Shown here one piece after another: positions 46,239 to 54,546 of a stretch of DNA of 64,000 nucleotides. A program made the translations under genes and the position numbers. The notes below the pieces were generated by a model. It was given only the letters and a program-made list of their open reading frames with translations, was not told the DNA's origin and ran no database searches. Position 1 is the stretch's first letter; each line of letters begins with the position of its first letter. The stretch is from Pseudomonadota bacterium (lineage in GTDB: Bacteria > Pseudomonadota > Gammaproteobacteria > Burkholderiales > Rhodocyclaceae), in the NCBI GenBank assembly GCA_018261905.1, contig JAGTRU010000010.1:124001-188000 (forward strand), given 5' to 3'.

Positions 46239-47519
46239 ATGGATGACATTCGCGCCGTCCAGCTCAATATCTGGGGGCTGTTCGCTGGTGCTGTGGCGCC
46301 GCTGCGCAACAAGCCCGGCTACTACGAATTCAGCTATGCGCCGGAATTCGAAAAAGGTGGGCTGGAAATCTCGCCCATCCTGATGCCGCTCAAGGCGAAA
46401 CGGCGCTTCAGTTTCCCGGCGCTGGCCCAGGAAACCTTCCACGGCCTGCCCGGCCTGCTGGCCGATGCGCTGCCCGACAAGTTCGGCAATGCGCTGATCG
46501 ACGAATACCTGGCCCGGCGCGGCATTCTGCCTGGCGACATCATGACTTTGCAACGCCTGCTCTACGTCGGGCGGCGCAGCATGGGGGCGCTCGAATTCGA
46601 GCCGGCCGAAAAGGCCTTACGCGGCGCCGCGGCCAGCTTGCCGCTCGATATGGCGCACCTGGTCGAGGATGCGCGGCGGGTGCTCAAGGGCGAGTTTTCC
46701 AGCATCGCCCAGGACATCATCGATATCGGCAGTTCGGCAGGCGGGGCGCGCGCCAAGGCCGTGATCGGCTGGAACCGCCAGACCAATCAGGTGGTGTCCG
46801 GTCAATTCGACGTGCCCGATGGCTTCGAGCACTGGCTGCTCAAGTTTGATGTCGGTGGCGACGGCGAACTCGGCATCACGGCCGGTTTCGGCCGCATCGA
46901 ATACGCGCACGCGCTGATGGCCGCGGCGGCCGGCATCGAGATGAGCGAATGCCGGCTGCTCGAAGAGGGCGGCCGAGCGCATTTCATGACCAAACGTTTC
47001 GACCGGGTCGGCAACGCCAAGCTGCATGCCCAGTCGCTGTGCGGCCTGCTGCATCTCGATTTCAACATGCCCTATGTGCATGGCTACGAGCAATACCTGC
47101 GCACCGTGCTCGGCCTGCGCCTCGGTGCCGATGCGTTGGAACAGGCCTGGGCGCGCTGCGCCTTCAATGTCGCCATCGTCAATTGCGACGACCACAGCAA
47201 GAATTTCGGCTTCCTGATGGATCGTTCCGGCCAGTGGCGCCTCGCCCCGGCCTACGACACCTGCTTCGCGCACAATCCGGGCGCCGGCCGGTGGACGCGC
47301 CAGCACCAGATGCAGGTCGGCGGCAAGACCTGGGACATCGGCGTCGACGACCTGCTCGCCCTCGCCAAGACCTACGACATCCGCCGCGCCAGTGACCGCC
47401 TGCAGCAGATCCGCGAAGCCGTCGCCCGCTGGCCGGAGTTCGCCGCAACAGCTAGCGTGGCCGAGGCGGAAGTCGGAAAAATAGCGGCTTTGCAGCCGGC
47501 TTGGGCGAAGCCGGCCTAG
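46239..47519 (+). CDS. HipA-like serine/threonine kinase toxin
   Basis: 426 residues. HipA features are in order: an N-terminal subdomain with FHGLPGLLADALPDKFGN, a Gly-rich phosphate-binding loop GSSAGGARAKAV, FMTKRFDR, the catalytic segment NCDDHSKNFGFLMD (N-x-D-D-H-x-K-N) and LAPAYD for metal binding. HipA kinases phosphorylate aminoacyl-tRNA synthetases or other targets and halt growth. It is co-transcribed with the HipB-like gene. The pair sits next to the broken parC in locally AT-rich DNA, consistent with lateral acquisition of a toxin-antitoxin module. Confidence 0.9.
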   Translation: MDDIRAVQLNIWGLFAGAVAPLRNKPGYYEFSYAPEFEKGGLEISPILMPLKAKRRFSFPALAQETFHGLPGLLADALPDKFGNALIDEYLARRGILPGDIMTLQRLLYVGRRSMGALEFEPAEKALRGAAASLPLDMAHLVEDARRVLKGEFSSIAQDIIDIGSSAGGARAKAVIGWNRQTNQVVSGQFDVPDGFEHWLLKFDVGGDGELGITAGFGRIEYAHALMAAAAGIEMSECRLLEEGGRAHFMTKRFDRVGNAKLHAQSLCGLLHLDFNMPYVHGYEQYLRTVLGLRLGADALEQAWARCAFNVAIVNCDDHSKNFGFLMDRSGQWRLAPAYDTCFAHNPGAGRWTRQHQMQVGGKTWDIGVDDLLALAKTYDIRRASDRLQQIREAVARWPEFAATASVAEAEVGKIAALQPAWAKPA

Positions 47520-47556
47520 CTGTCGTGGACAGGCGGTGGCGGGCGCGTTGACTGGC

Positions 47557-48480
47557 CTACTTGTTGCGTTGCGCCAGCAGGCGCCCACCGCTCGCCACGA
47601 AATGGATGGGCGCGATTTGTTGCAGGGCGCTTGGCGCGGTGGACTCGTCGCCGATCAGGAAAACGCCGCTGACGCGGATTTCCCCCAACCGAGCGTCATC
47701 AAGCACGATGGGCTGTTTGCGGAAACGGTTCAATTCGGTGATGACCTCGGCCAGCGGTGTGGCATCGAAGGCGAGTTGTCCCCTGGTCCAGTTCAGTGCG
47801 CTGCGGCGTTCGATGTTGAGTACCGGACCGATCTTTCCGTTTTCGACAACCGCGGCTTCGCCGGCGTTCAGGCGTAGTGGCGGCTGCGCCTTGGCCGCGG
47901 GGAGAATGTCGACAATGCCTTCGGCCACCGTGACGCGGGTGTGTCGGGTGTCGGTCAGGACGGCGAAGCGGGTTCCGATGTCGCGGATGGTATTGCCGCC
48001 GGCCGTGATTGCGAAAGGCCGTTGACGGTCGACCGCGACGTTGACGGCAATTTCGCCGGCCAGCAGATCGATGCTGCGTTGCTTGTCATCGATGCTGATG
48101 CGCAGACGGCTATGGGGGGCAATATCGAGTTCGCTGCCGTCGTCCAGTTCTACATGCCGGACTTCGCCGGCTTCGGTCGACACCTGTCCGTCGAACCAGT
48201 GCAGGCCGAGCCAGCCACAAACGAGGATGACGCAGCCCAGGGCCAGGCCCCGCTGCACCGTTTGCCGTGCCGGCGGGGCTTGCCGCTGCAGGCGGGATGA
48301 ATCGTCCCAGATCTGTTCGAGGATCTTGAACTCCCGGGCATGTGCCGGGTCGGCGGCGAGCCATCTGGCGAAGGCGGCCCGTTGTTGTCCGGAAACCGAT
48401 TCGCCGCGCAGGCGGGCGAACCAGAGCGCGGCTTCTTCCTGGATTTGTTGCTCTTGAGAGGGGGGCAAGGACGGCGGCAT
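47557..48480 (-). CDS. FecR-family anti-sigma/sensor protein
   Basis: 307 residues from ATG 48480. A cytoplasmic N-terminal domain (EEAALWFARLRGESVSGQQRAAFARWLAADPAHAREF, DUF4880-like) precedes one membrane helix (GLALGCVILVCGWLGLHWF), a periplasmic FecR domain (DGSELDIAPHSRLRISID, GTRFAVLTD) and a C-terminal STN-like DUF4974 region (LAEVITELNRFRKQPIVL). It relays receptor occupancy to the FecI-like sigma factor. The sigma-factor stop is 32 bases upstream on the same strand. Confidence 0.93.
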   Translation of the reverse strand: MPPSLPPSQEQQIQEEAALWFARLRGESVSGQQRAAFARWLAADPAHAREFKILEQIWDDSSRLQRQAPPARQTVQRGLALGCVILVCGWLGLHWFDGQVSTEAGEVRHVELDDGSELDIAPHSRLRISIDDKQRSIDLLAGEIAVNVAVDRQRPFAITAGGNTIRDIGTRFAVLTDTRHTRVTVAEGIVDILPAAKAQPPLRLNAGEAAVVENGKIGPVLNIERRSALNWTRGQLAFDATPLAEVITELNRFRKQPIVLDDARLGEIRVSGVFLIGDESTAPSALQQIAPIHFVASGGRLLAQRNK

Positions 48481-48512
48481 GCGCCGGATTTTCGGGAGGG
48501 CCGGGCGGGCTG

Positions 48513-49052
48513 TCAATTGCAGACCAACTGGCTGGCCCGGAGTCGGCGCAAGTGGAGCATGGCGTTGGCCAGATGCTTTTCCACGGTTTTGGCCGAAATG
48601 GCTAGCTGCTCGGCAATCTGGTTTTGGGTCAGGGTGTCGAAGCGATGCAGGAAAAAGACCTGGCGGCATTTGGCCGGCAGCGACTGGATGTCGTTGGCCA
48701 GGGCAAACAGCTGTTGGCGCGCCGCCGCGATGCGCGCCGGATCGGCGATCGGGTCGGGCAGACTGTCCTGAAAATCGTCGATGGGAACAAGGATCGGCCT
48801 GGCCCGGCTGGCGCGCAGCAGGTCGATGACCAGATTCCTGCCGGCATGGAGCAGGAAAGCCCGGGGGTTGTAAATGGCTTCTTCGGGAGGCTTGATCAGC
48901 AAGCGCAAGAAAACGTCCTGGGCGGCATCCCGTCCTGCTTCCGGACAATCGAGCCGGCGGCTGAGGTATTGCCGCAATTCGTCGAAGTGATCGCGATACA
49001 ACTGCGTCAGGCTGATCTCGTTATTCAGGTTGGAAGCAAGGGAGGATGACAT
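48513..49052 (-). CDS. ECF sigma factor, FecI-like
   Basis: 179 residues from ATG 49052; the in-frame TTG at 49058 adds two residues. It has only regions 2 (LYRDHFDELRQYLSRRLDCPEAGRDAAQDVFLRLL) and 4 (LPAKCRQVFFLHRFDTLTQNQIAEQLAISAKTVEKHLANAMLHLRRL), as in FecI-type ECF factors. It forms an operon with the FecR-like gene and diverges from the STN-containing TonB receptor gene across a 157-bp spacer. It is likely to drive the receptor and the RiPP genes beyond it. Confidence 0.92.
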   Translation of the reverse strand: MSSSLASNLNNEISLTQLYRDHFDELRQYLSRRLDCPEAGRDAAQDVFLRLLIKPPEEAIYNPRAFLLHAGRNLVIDLLRASRARPILVPIDDFQDSLPDPIADPARIAAARQQLFALANDIQSLPAKCRQVFFLHRFDTLTQNQIAEQLAISAKTVEKHLANAMLHLRRLRASQLVCN

Positions 49053-49209
49053 GGGCAAATGCTAATGGCGACAGCAGTCTTCTCCAATGCGGCATGTTGC
49101 CGCAGGTGCCGGTTTTTCGGGGGGGCGAGGTAGGGAAAGGTTCGGCGATTTCGTCTTGGAAGGTAGAGGCACATTTCGTTGCCGTTTTGCCATAACCAGG
49201 GGGAAATAC

Positions 49210-51486
49210 GTGTTGCAAAGCAAATCGATGGCGCGTCCGGCGGCGCTGCGGAAACTACTGATCACCACAATGATCCTGGCCTGCCATAGTGTTGCGGCTT
49301 TTGCCGCTCCGGATATCAGGGTCGATATTGCGGCTCAGCCACTTTCTTCCGCCCTGCGTGATTTGGCCAGCCAGGCCGGGGTGCAATTGGTATTTGCGGC
49401 CGAGACGGTGGGGGCTGCCAAGGCGCGCGCCATCAAAGGTGAAATGAGCGTCGATGCCGCTCTCCGCAAACTGCTGGTCGGCAGCGGGCTGGAGTTCCGC
49501 CAGGACGGTGACAACAGCTATGTCATCGTGCGCAGCGAGCACAGCGAGAACGTGCTGCCGGAAATGGTGGTCACGGCGACGCGGACGGAGCGCGCCGTGG
49601 ATGAGGTGCCGGCGAGCGTCAGCGTGATTGGCCGCAAGGAACTCGCCCAGCGCAACCTGAACAACCTTCAGGAATACCTGCGCACAGTCGAGGGGGTCGA
49701 GGCAGGCCAGCTATTCTCGGTTCCCCATGCCAGCAGCATCGATATTCGTGGTGTTGGCGGTTCTTACTCGGCGCCAACGAGCAAGGTTCTGCTGGACGGG
49801 ATGAATACCGATGCCATCGTTTCTCAGGTGCAAGGGAACGGAGGCCTCAATTTTCTTTCTCCCTGGGATGTGGAGCAGGTGGAAGTGGTGCGGGGGCCCG
49901 CTTCGGCCCTGTACGGGCCGGAGGTCGTCGGCGGGGTGGTCAATCTGATACCCAAACGCTGGCGTGGCGATATGGGGGGTGAAATCCACGCGGGTTATGG
50001 CAGTCACGACACTTCCCGCGTTGGTGCGGCTATGGGCAGCGCCGGAGAGATCGGTGACTTCCGGATTTCCACCTACAGCGCCAGGAGTGACGGCTTCATT
50101 GCCCAGCGCCAACCGGATACTCCGGGGGGGATGATTTCCGTCGATCTGGCGCCGCGAAACTGGACGGACAAGAAAAATAGTTTCACCGGTGCATTACGGC
50201 CATCAGAACGGCAAGAGGTCACTTTTGCCTATCAGGATTTTGCCACCCATTCCTTCACCATGGGGGGGCACCCCAATCGGTATCTCAATCTCGATGGTCA
50301 GACCTGGACAGTGGGCTACAGGCATGAATTGGGCGATTCGGGCAGCATCAAGGCAGGCTATCGGGAAACTCGTCTCGATCAGCGTTTCGGTTTTGACAAC
50401 GAGTATCTCTGGGGCACTCCCGGCGATCTGGGGCTGGCGGCCAAGGGGGCAAAGTCCAGCAATTCTTCGGAATTCAACCTGCAGGTCGATTGGAACATCA
50501 CGCCCGACAACACGGTGATTGCCGGCTATAGCAGGAGTACCGGCGAGTTTGAACTGAATAGCATGTTCGGCAACGTAGATCGCAACAAGTCGACGGTCGA
50601 TGGCCTGTATATTCAGGATGAAGCCAGGATGGGGTCGTGGAAGCTGGTCATGGGAGGGCGACAGGATTACATCCGTATGTACGGCGATACGGAAAATGGT
50701 GTCGAAACCAATCCCAGCTCTTCCGTCAGCGTTTTCAATCCACGTCTCGGAGCCCAATACGAGTGGAACGATTCGACATCCCTTTATGCCTCTGCCGGCA
50801 CCGCCTACGTACCTGCCACCAATTCAGCCAAGTTTCTTGACGGAGATGTACCCAACAGCAGTCTGAAACCCGAAAAATCCGTTTCCTACGAAATCGGACT
50901 GCGTACCCGGCAAAAGTATGGCGATTTCAAACTTGCCGTATTTCATACCTTGTATCAGGACAAGATCAACCGGGTGGAAATTGCTCCCGGGGTGGGACAA
51001 AACCAGAACATCGACCGGGTTGAGGTCCTGGGGGTGGAACTGGGCTGGAAAGCCCGCTTCCGGGAAGCCTGGAATCCCTTTCTCAATTACAGCTATACCG
51101 ATTCGACCATTAAAGCGGATGTCGCCAATCCTCAGAACGTCGGCACACGCATGCCGCAGACTTCGGTACACAAATTGAATCTGGGGCTGCTCTATGCACC
51201 CGGCGGTGACTGGTCTGCCAGCGTCAGCAGCACCCTGCGCAGCAGCCAGTATGTCCGGCAATGGTATTGCCCGACGAACAACACCAATACCTATGAATGC
51301 CATCTGGATGGCTACTTTACCGCCGATGCCAGGCTGACTCGCGTTATCAGGCCTTTTGGGGACAAGAGCAGCTGGAATGCCTGGATCGCCGTCAACAACT
51401 TGGGTGACAAGCACTATCGCCAGTATTACCCCTTTGAATACTCCGACGGTCGTACCTGGACGGTGGGTATCGATGGGAAATTTTAA
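49210..51486 (+). CDS. TonB-dependent receptor with N-terminal signalling (STN) domain
   Basis: 758 residues from GTG 49210, which has AGGGGG upstream; ATG 49228 is an alternative. A signal peptide is followed by an STN domain (DIRVDIAAQPLSSALRDLASQAGVQLVFAAETV), a TonB-box-like LPEMVVTATRTER, a plug domain (VVRGPASALYGPEVVGGVVNLIPK) and a 22-stranded-barrel region ending in SDGRTWTVGIDGKF with terminal Phe. STN receptors signal through FecR/FecI when ligand binds, matching the divergent genes. Its location directly upstream of the peptide gene suggests that it takes up the modified peptide or its metal complex. Confidence 0.93.
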   Translation: MLQSKSMARPAALRKLLITTMILACHSVAAFAAPDIRVDIAAQPLSSALRDLASQAGVQLVFAAETVGAAKARAIKGEMSVDAALRKLLVGSGLEFRQDGDNSYVIVRSEHSENVLPEMVVTATRTERAVDEVPASVSVIGRKELAQRNLNNLQEYLRTVEGVEAGQLFSVPHASSIDIRGVGGSYSAPTSKVLLDGMNTDAIVSQVQGNGGLNFLSPWDVEQVEVVRGPASALYGPEVVGGVVNLIPKRWRGDMGGEIHAGYGSHDTSRVGAAMGSAGEIGDFRISTYSARSDGFIAQRQPDTPGGMISVDLAPRNWTDKKNSFTGALRPSERQEVTFAYQDFATHSFTMGGHPNRYLNLDGQTWTVGYRHELGDSGSIKAGYRETRLDQRFGFDNEYLWGTPGDLGLAAKGAKSSNSSEFNLQVDWNITPDNTVIAGYSRSTGEFELNSMFGNVDRNKSTVDGLYIQDEARMGSWKLVMGGRQDYIRMYGDTENGVETNPSSSVSVFNPRLGAQYEWNDSTSLYASAGTAYVPATNSAKFLDGDVPNSSLKPEKSVSYEIGLRTRQKYGDFKLAVFHTLYQDKINRVEIAPGVGQNQNIDRVEVLGVELGWKARFREAWNPFLNYSYTDSTIKADVANPQNVGTRMPQTSVHKLNLGLLYAPGGDWSASVSSTLRSSQYVRQWYCPTNNTNTYECHLDGYFTADARLTRVIRPFGDKSSWNAWIAVNNLGDKHYRQYYPFEYSDGRTWTVGIDGKF

Positions 51487-51557
51487 TTACGACGATGGAT
51501 GCATGTCTCCTCCTTTTCCCGGCCACCCCTGAAACCACTCATTGAAAGGAATCAATC

Positions 51558-51701
51558 ATGGAACAGAAAACTGAAATGCAAATCGAGGAAGTTGTTTTCG
51601 AATCGCTGGAAGGTTGTAACGAGGCGTTTGAGAAGTTGACCATGGCCGCCTGCTGTAGCACTCAAGGTGGCCCGATGTGTGGCTGCGGCCACAAGATGTA
51701 A
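51558..51701 (+). CDS. Putative Cys-rich RiPP precursor peptide
   Basis: 47 residues from ATG 51558 with AAAGGA upstream, too short for routine gene calling. An acidic leader-like N-terminus (MEQKTEMQIEEVVFESLEGC) is followed by a core-like C-terminus CCSTQGGPMCGCGHKM. Five cysteines (20, 32, 33, 41, 43), His45 and Met40/Met47 are candidate crosslinking or metal-binding residues. It is followed after 66 bases by three radical SAM/SPASM genes and an ABC exporter. This position, composition and size fit a ribosomally made, post-translationally modified peptide. I do not recognise its family. Confidence 0.82.
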   Translation: MEQKTEMQIEEVVFESLEGCNEAFEKLTMAACCSTQGGPMCGCGHKM

Positions 51702-51732
51702 ATCCTTCAACCACTGAACTGATGTAAATCAA

Positions 51733-51751
51733 GGGGATGGTCGGGATCCCC
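51733..51751 (+). other. Intercistronic hairpin between precursor and maturase genes
   Basis: GGGGAT pairs with ATCCCC around a 7-nt loop, without a T-tract, 16 bases before the first radical SAM start. It could stabilise the upstream mRNA or lower readthrough, so that more peptide than enzyme is made. Confidence 0.45.
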
Positions 51752-51767
51752 ATTGGAGATGACAGCC

Positions 51768-53201
51768 ATGATAGAAGCTCGGGATTTTCACGTATTCAGC
51801 AAAGATGAACAGCATTATCTGTTCCTCGCCCAACCAGTGGCGATCTTCAAAATCGACGCCTCTACTGCCGATGTCTTGGCCAGAAAGGAAAGCGGTGCAG
51901 CACTGGAGGATGTTGAACAGGAACAACGCTGGCAGAAGGTGCAGGATTTCATCGCAGGTTACTGCGCAAAGAGCCCGGCTGCCAAGGTCATGCGCAGGCC
52001 GGAAGACATCACCGACAAGGTGATGGGGATTTATCTTTTTGTTTCTCAGGAGTGCAACCTGAAGTGCTCCTATTGTTACGGTGACGAAGGGGAATACGGG
52101 AAACGGGGCCGCATGGGGGAGCAAACCATGGAACAGGCCATGGAAGCCTTTTTCTCCAGGGGCCAAGGCAACCACTTTCTTATCTTCTTCGGTGGCGAAC
52201 CTCTAATGAATTTCCCGCTGATGAAGAAAACCGCTGCGCTGGCCGAATCCTACCGGGAGTCGGGGAAAGGCGATATCGGCTTCGGCATCGTCACCAACGG
52301 TACTTTTTGCAATCCAGAGATCAAGGAATTCTTCGACAACCACATCGTCGACGCCACCTTCAGTCTGGATGGTCCTGGCGACCTCAACGACAGCCAGCGT
52401 GTCAGCAAGGACAGCCGCAGCGTCTTCCATACCGCGCAAGACAACATCCGCACATTGACCGCCGGCAACCGCTTCAACTGGGCCTTCCGCTCCATCGTCA
52501 CCTCGGCCGGACATGACCGGGTTGCGGAAATTTACGACACCCTGGAGCAATTCGGGCCGGGCGGGATTGGCATCGTCAATGTGGATGTACCCAAGGACAG
52601 TCCTCTGCATCTCGACGACGAGCAGTACCGGAAGTTCGTTGCCCAGATCACCGATATCAATCGCAAGGGCTTGCGCAGCTTCATTGAAGGCGAACAAGCT
52701 GTCGCCTTCGAATACCCTTTCTACGTCCTGTTCCACTTCGTTTCCCGTAGCCATGCTCTCTACCACTGCAATGCCGGGACCAATCTGCTGGCCGTAACGG
52801 CGGAGGGCGACGTTTATCCCTGCCATCGTTTCGTCGGCGAAGAAGCCTTCCGCATGGGCAATGTGGACGATCCCGAACTGCGCAGCAGCGACCGTTTCCA
52901 GAATATTCGCCAGCAATTCGTCGATGCCACGGTAGATAACCGGCCGGGCTGCCGGGACTGCTGGGCCCGCTACCTGTGCGGCGGGGCCTGCGCCAAGTAC
53001 TCCTACGCTGAACACGGCGACATGCGGCAACCGGTGGAACGCCACTGTTACTACATGAAGACGGTGATCGAGAATATTCTGCCCGACATCGTTTCCGTCA
53101 TCAGCGATCCTCAGGCCAGGAGCAGGCTGTCGACCCGGCTGCAACGGGCTATCAGCAACCGTCACGGCAGTCATAGTCTCGATGCCGCCCAACCTGCGTG
53201 A
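51768..53201 (+). CDS. Radical SAM/SPASM peptide maturase 1
   Basis: 477 residues from ATG 51768, with GGAG nine bases upstream (an ATG at 51759 lies too close to it). The first ~60 residues (DFHVFSKDEQHYLFLAQPVAIFKID) look like a peptide-recognition, RRE-like domain. The radical SAM cluster motif is C96-x3-C100-x2-C103 (ECNLKCSYCY), followed by FFGGEPLMN and TNGT. The SPASM domain has YHCNAGT, VYPCH, CRDCWARYLCGGAC and a final Cys (ERHC), enough ligands for two auxiliary iron-sulfur clusters. Such enzymes form thioether, C-C or similar crosslinks in RiPP precursors. It overlaps maturase 2 by 20 bases. Confidence 0.93.
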   Translation: MIEARDFHVFSKDEQHYLFLAQPVAIFKIDASTADVLARKESGAALEDVEQEQRWQKVQDFIAGYCAKSPAAKVMRRPEDITDKVMGIYLFVSQECNLKCSYCYGDEGEYGKRGRMGEQTMEQAMEAFFSRGQGNHFLIFFGGEPLMNFPLMKKTAALAESYRESGKGDIGFGIVTNGTFCNPEIKEFFDNHIVDATFSLDGPGDLNDSQRVSKDSRSVFHTAQDNIRTLTAGNRFNWAFRSIVTSAGHDRVAEIYDTLEQFGPGGIGIVNVDVPKDSPLHLDDEQYRKFVAQITDINRKGLRSFIEGEQAVAFEYPFYVLFHFVSRSHALYHCNAGTNLLAVTAEGDVYPCHRFVGEEAFRMGNVDDPELRSSDRFQNIRQQFVDATVDNRPGCRDCWARYLCGGACAKYSYAEHGDMRQPVERHCYYMKTVIENILPDIVSVISDPQARSRLSTRLQRAISNRHGSHSLDAAQPA

Positions 53202-54546
53202 TTGGCACGTCGTCGCAGACGACAAGGCCAGCCTCCTGTTCTTTCCCCGGAGCTACCGGCTTTTCCGGATAGCTCCGGAAGAAGGGCGGCAACTGGCCGA
53301 ATGGCATGCAGGGAAAAGTATCTCCCCGCCGTCTCGCTTCGCCCAACTGATCGAGTCGGAAGCTGGACAGCCCATTCCCGCGGATGCGGGAGGCTGGGGC
53401 GAAACGGACAATCTCTGTCTGTACGTGGCCCACGATTGCAACCTCCGCTGCACCTACTGCTACAACCAGCAGGGCCGGGTCGCCGCCCCGGGGCGGATGA
53501 TGGACCCGGCTGTCGCAGAGACGGCTTTCCGTCGCTTCTTCGCCTCCCCGGGCAAGCGCTACAGCGTGGCCATGTACGGGGGAGAGCCCCTGCTCAACTT
53601 CCGCGGCATCCAGTCCATGGTCGAAAGGGGCCGGGCCGTGGCAAGCGCGCGGCGGACCGAAGTCGCCTTCAGCATCACCACCAACGGCATGCTCCTCAAC
53701 CGGCGCCGCATCGACTACCTGGCAGCCAACTTCGCCTCCATCAGCGTCAGCGTGGACGGGCCGCCGGCCGACCACGACCGTTTTCGCATCGCTCCCAAAG
53801 GCAGCGCCTATGCCCGCATGTACAAGCATCTGCCGGCCCTGAAGGCTGCATGCGGCGACCGGCTCTCCCTGCTCGGCACCCTGACCGGCGGGACTGCCGA
53901 ACGCTATGCGGAGACCCTGGACCATCTACGGCAGCTAGGCGGCCCGAAAGCCACCCTATCGCCGGTGGAAGGTAATGCTGACAACCCCTCCGGCATGAAC
54001 GCCGAGCAGTTCGCGGCCTACTCCCGCCAGCATGCCCAGCGCTGCAGCGACGCCATCGCCGCGGGACTGGAGGACGACGCTCCGCGCGAAGCAGTCAACG
54101 TGGTAGTCAACCTGCTCACCCAGCGCCGCCTGCGCCGCTTCTGCGCCGCTGGGGCCAACCCGGCAGTGGCCGCCGACGGCTCCCTCTACGCCTGCCACGG
54201 GCTGGTCGGAAATCCCAGCTTCTACATGGGATCGGTAACAGCGGAGGCGGATGAAAACTGGCAGCGGGTCCAACGCCAATTCGCCGCACTGGACGTAGAC
54301 CGCATGGCTGCATGCGCCACCTGCTGGGCCCGCTATCTCTGCGGCGGCCAGTGCTACGCCCAGGCCTACTTCCACAGCGGCGATGTGGCCCGACCCGATC
54401 CCCGCTATTGCCAGCATGTCCGCCGGAGCTTGGAAGCCAGTTTGCTGGCTTTCCAGCAAACTGTGGCCGACGAGACCGGGCGCCGCCGGCTCTATCTCCG
54501 GGCCAGGCAACTCATCGGTGCAAGCAGGGACGCCCCCCATGTCTGA
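53182..54546 (+). CDS. Radical SAM/SPASM peptide maturase 2
   Basis: 454 residues from ATG 53182. An N-terminal domain related to that of maturase 1 (LRDWHVVADDKASLLFFPRSYRLFRI) precedes the radical SAM motif C86-x3-C90-x2-C93 (DCNLRCTYCY), then MYGGEPLLN and TNGM. The SPASM cysteines are complete: FCAAGAN, LYACH, CATCWARYLCGGQC and RYC. It is a paralogue of maturase 1 but diverged, so it probably modifies a different residue or step. It overlaps both neighbours (20 and 8 bases), which implies co-translation. Confidence 0.93.
   Translation: MPPNLRDWHVVADDKASLLFFPRSYRLFRIAPEEGRQLAEWHAGKSISPPSRFAQLIESEAGQPIPADAGGWGETDNLCLYVAHDCNLRCTYCYNQQGRVAAPGRMMDPAVAETAFRRFFASPGKRYSVAMYGGEPLLNFRGIQSMVERGRAVASARRTEVAFSITTNGMLLNRRRIDYLAANFASISVSVDGPPADHDRFRIAPKGSAYARMYKHLPALKAACGDRLSLLGTLTGGTAERYAETLDHLRQLGGPKATLSPVEGNADNPSGMNAEQFAAYSRQHAQRCSDAIAAGLEDDAPREAVNVVVNLLTQRRLRRFCAAGANPAVAADGSLYACHGLVGNPSFYMGSVTAEADENWQRVQRQFAALDVDRMAACATCWARYLCGGQCYAQAYFHSGDVARPDPRYCQHVRRSLEASLLAFQQTVADETGRRRLYLRARQLIGASRDAPHV

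Noticed and set aside
54383..54538. Upstream extension of maturase 3
   Set aside because: It runs through maturase 2 in another frame; ATG 54539 with overlapping stop gives a normal radical SAM N-terminus.
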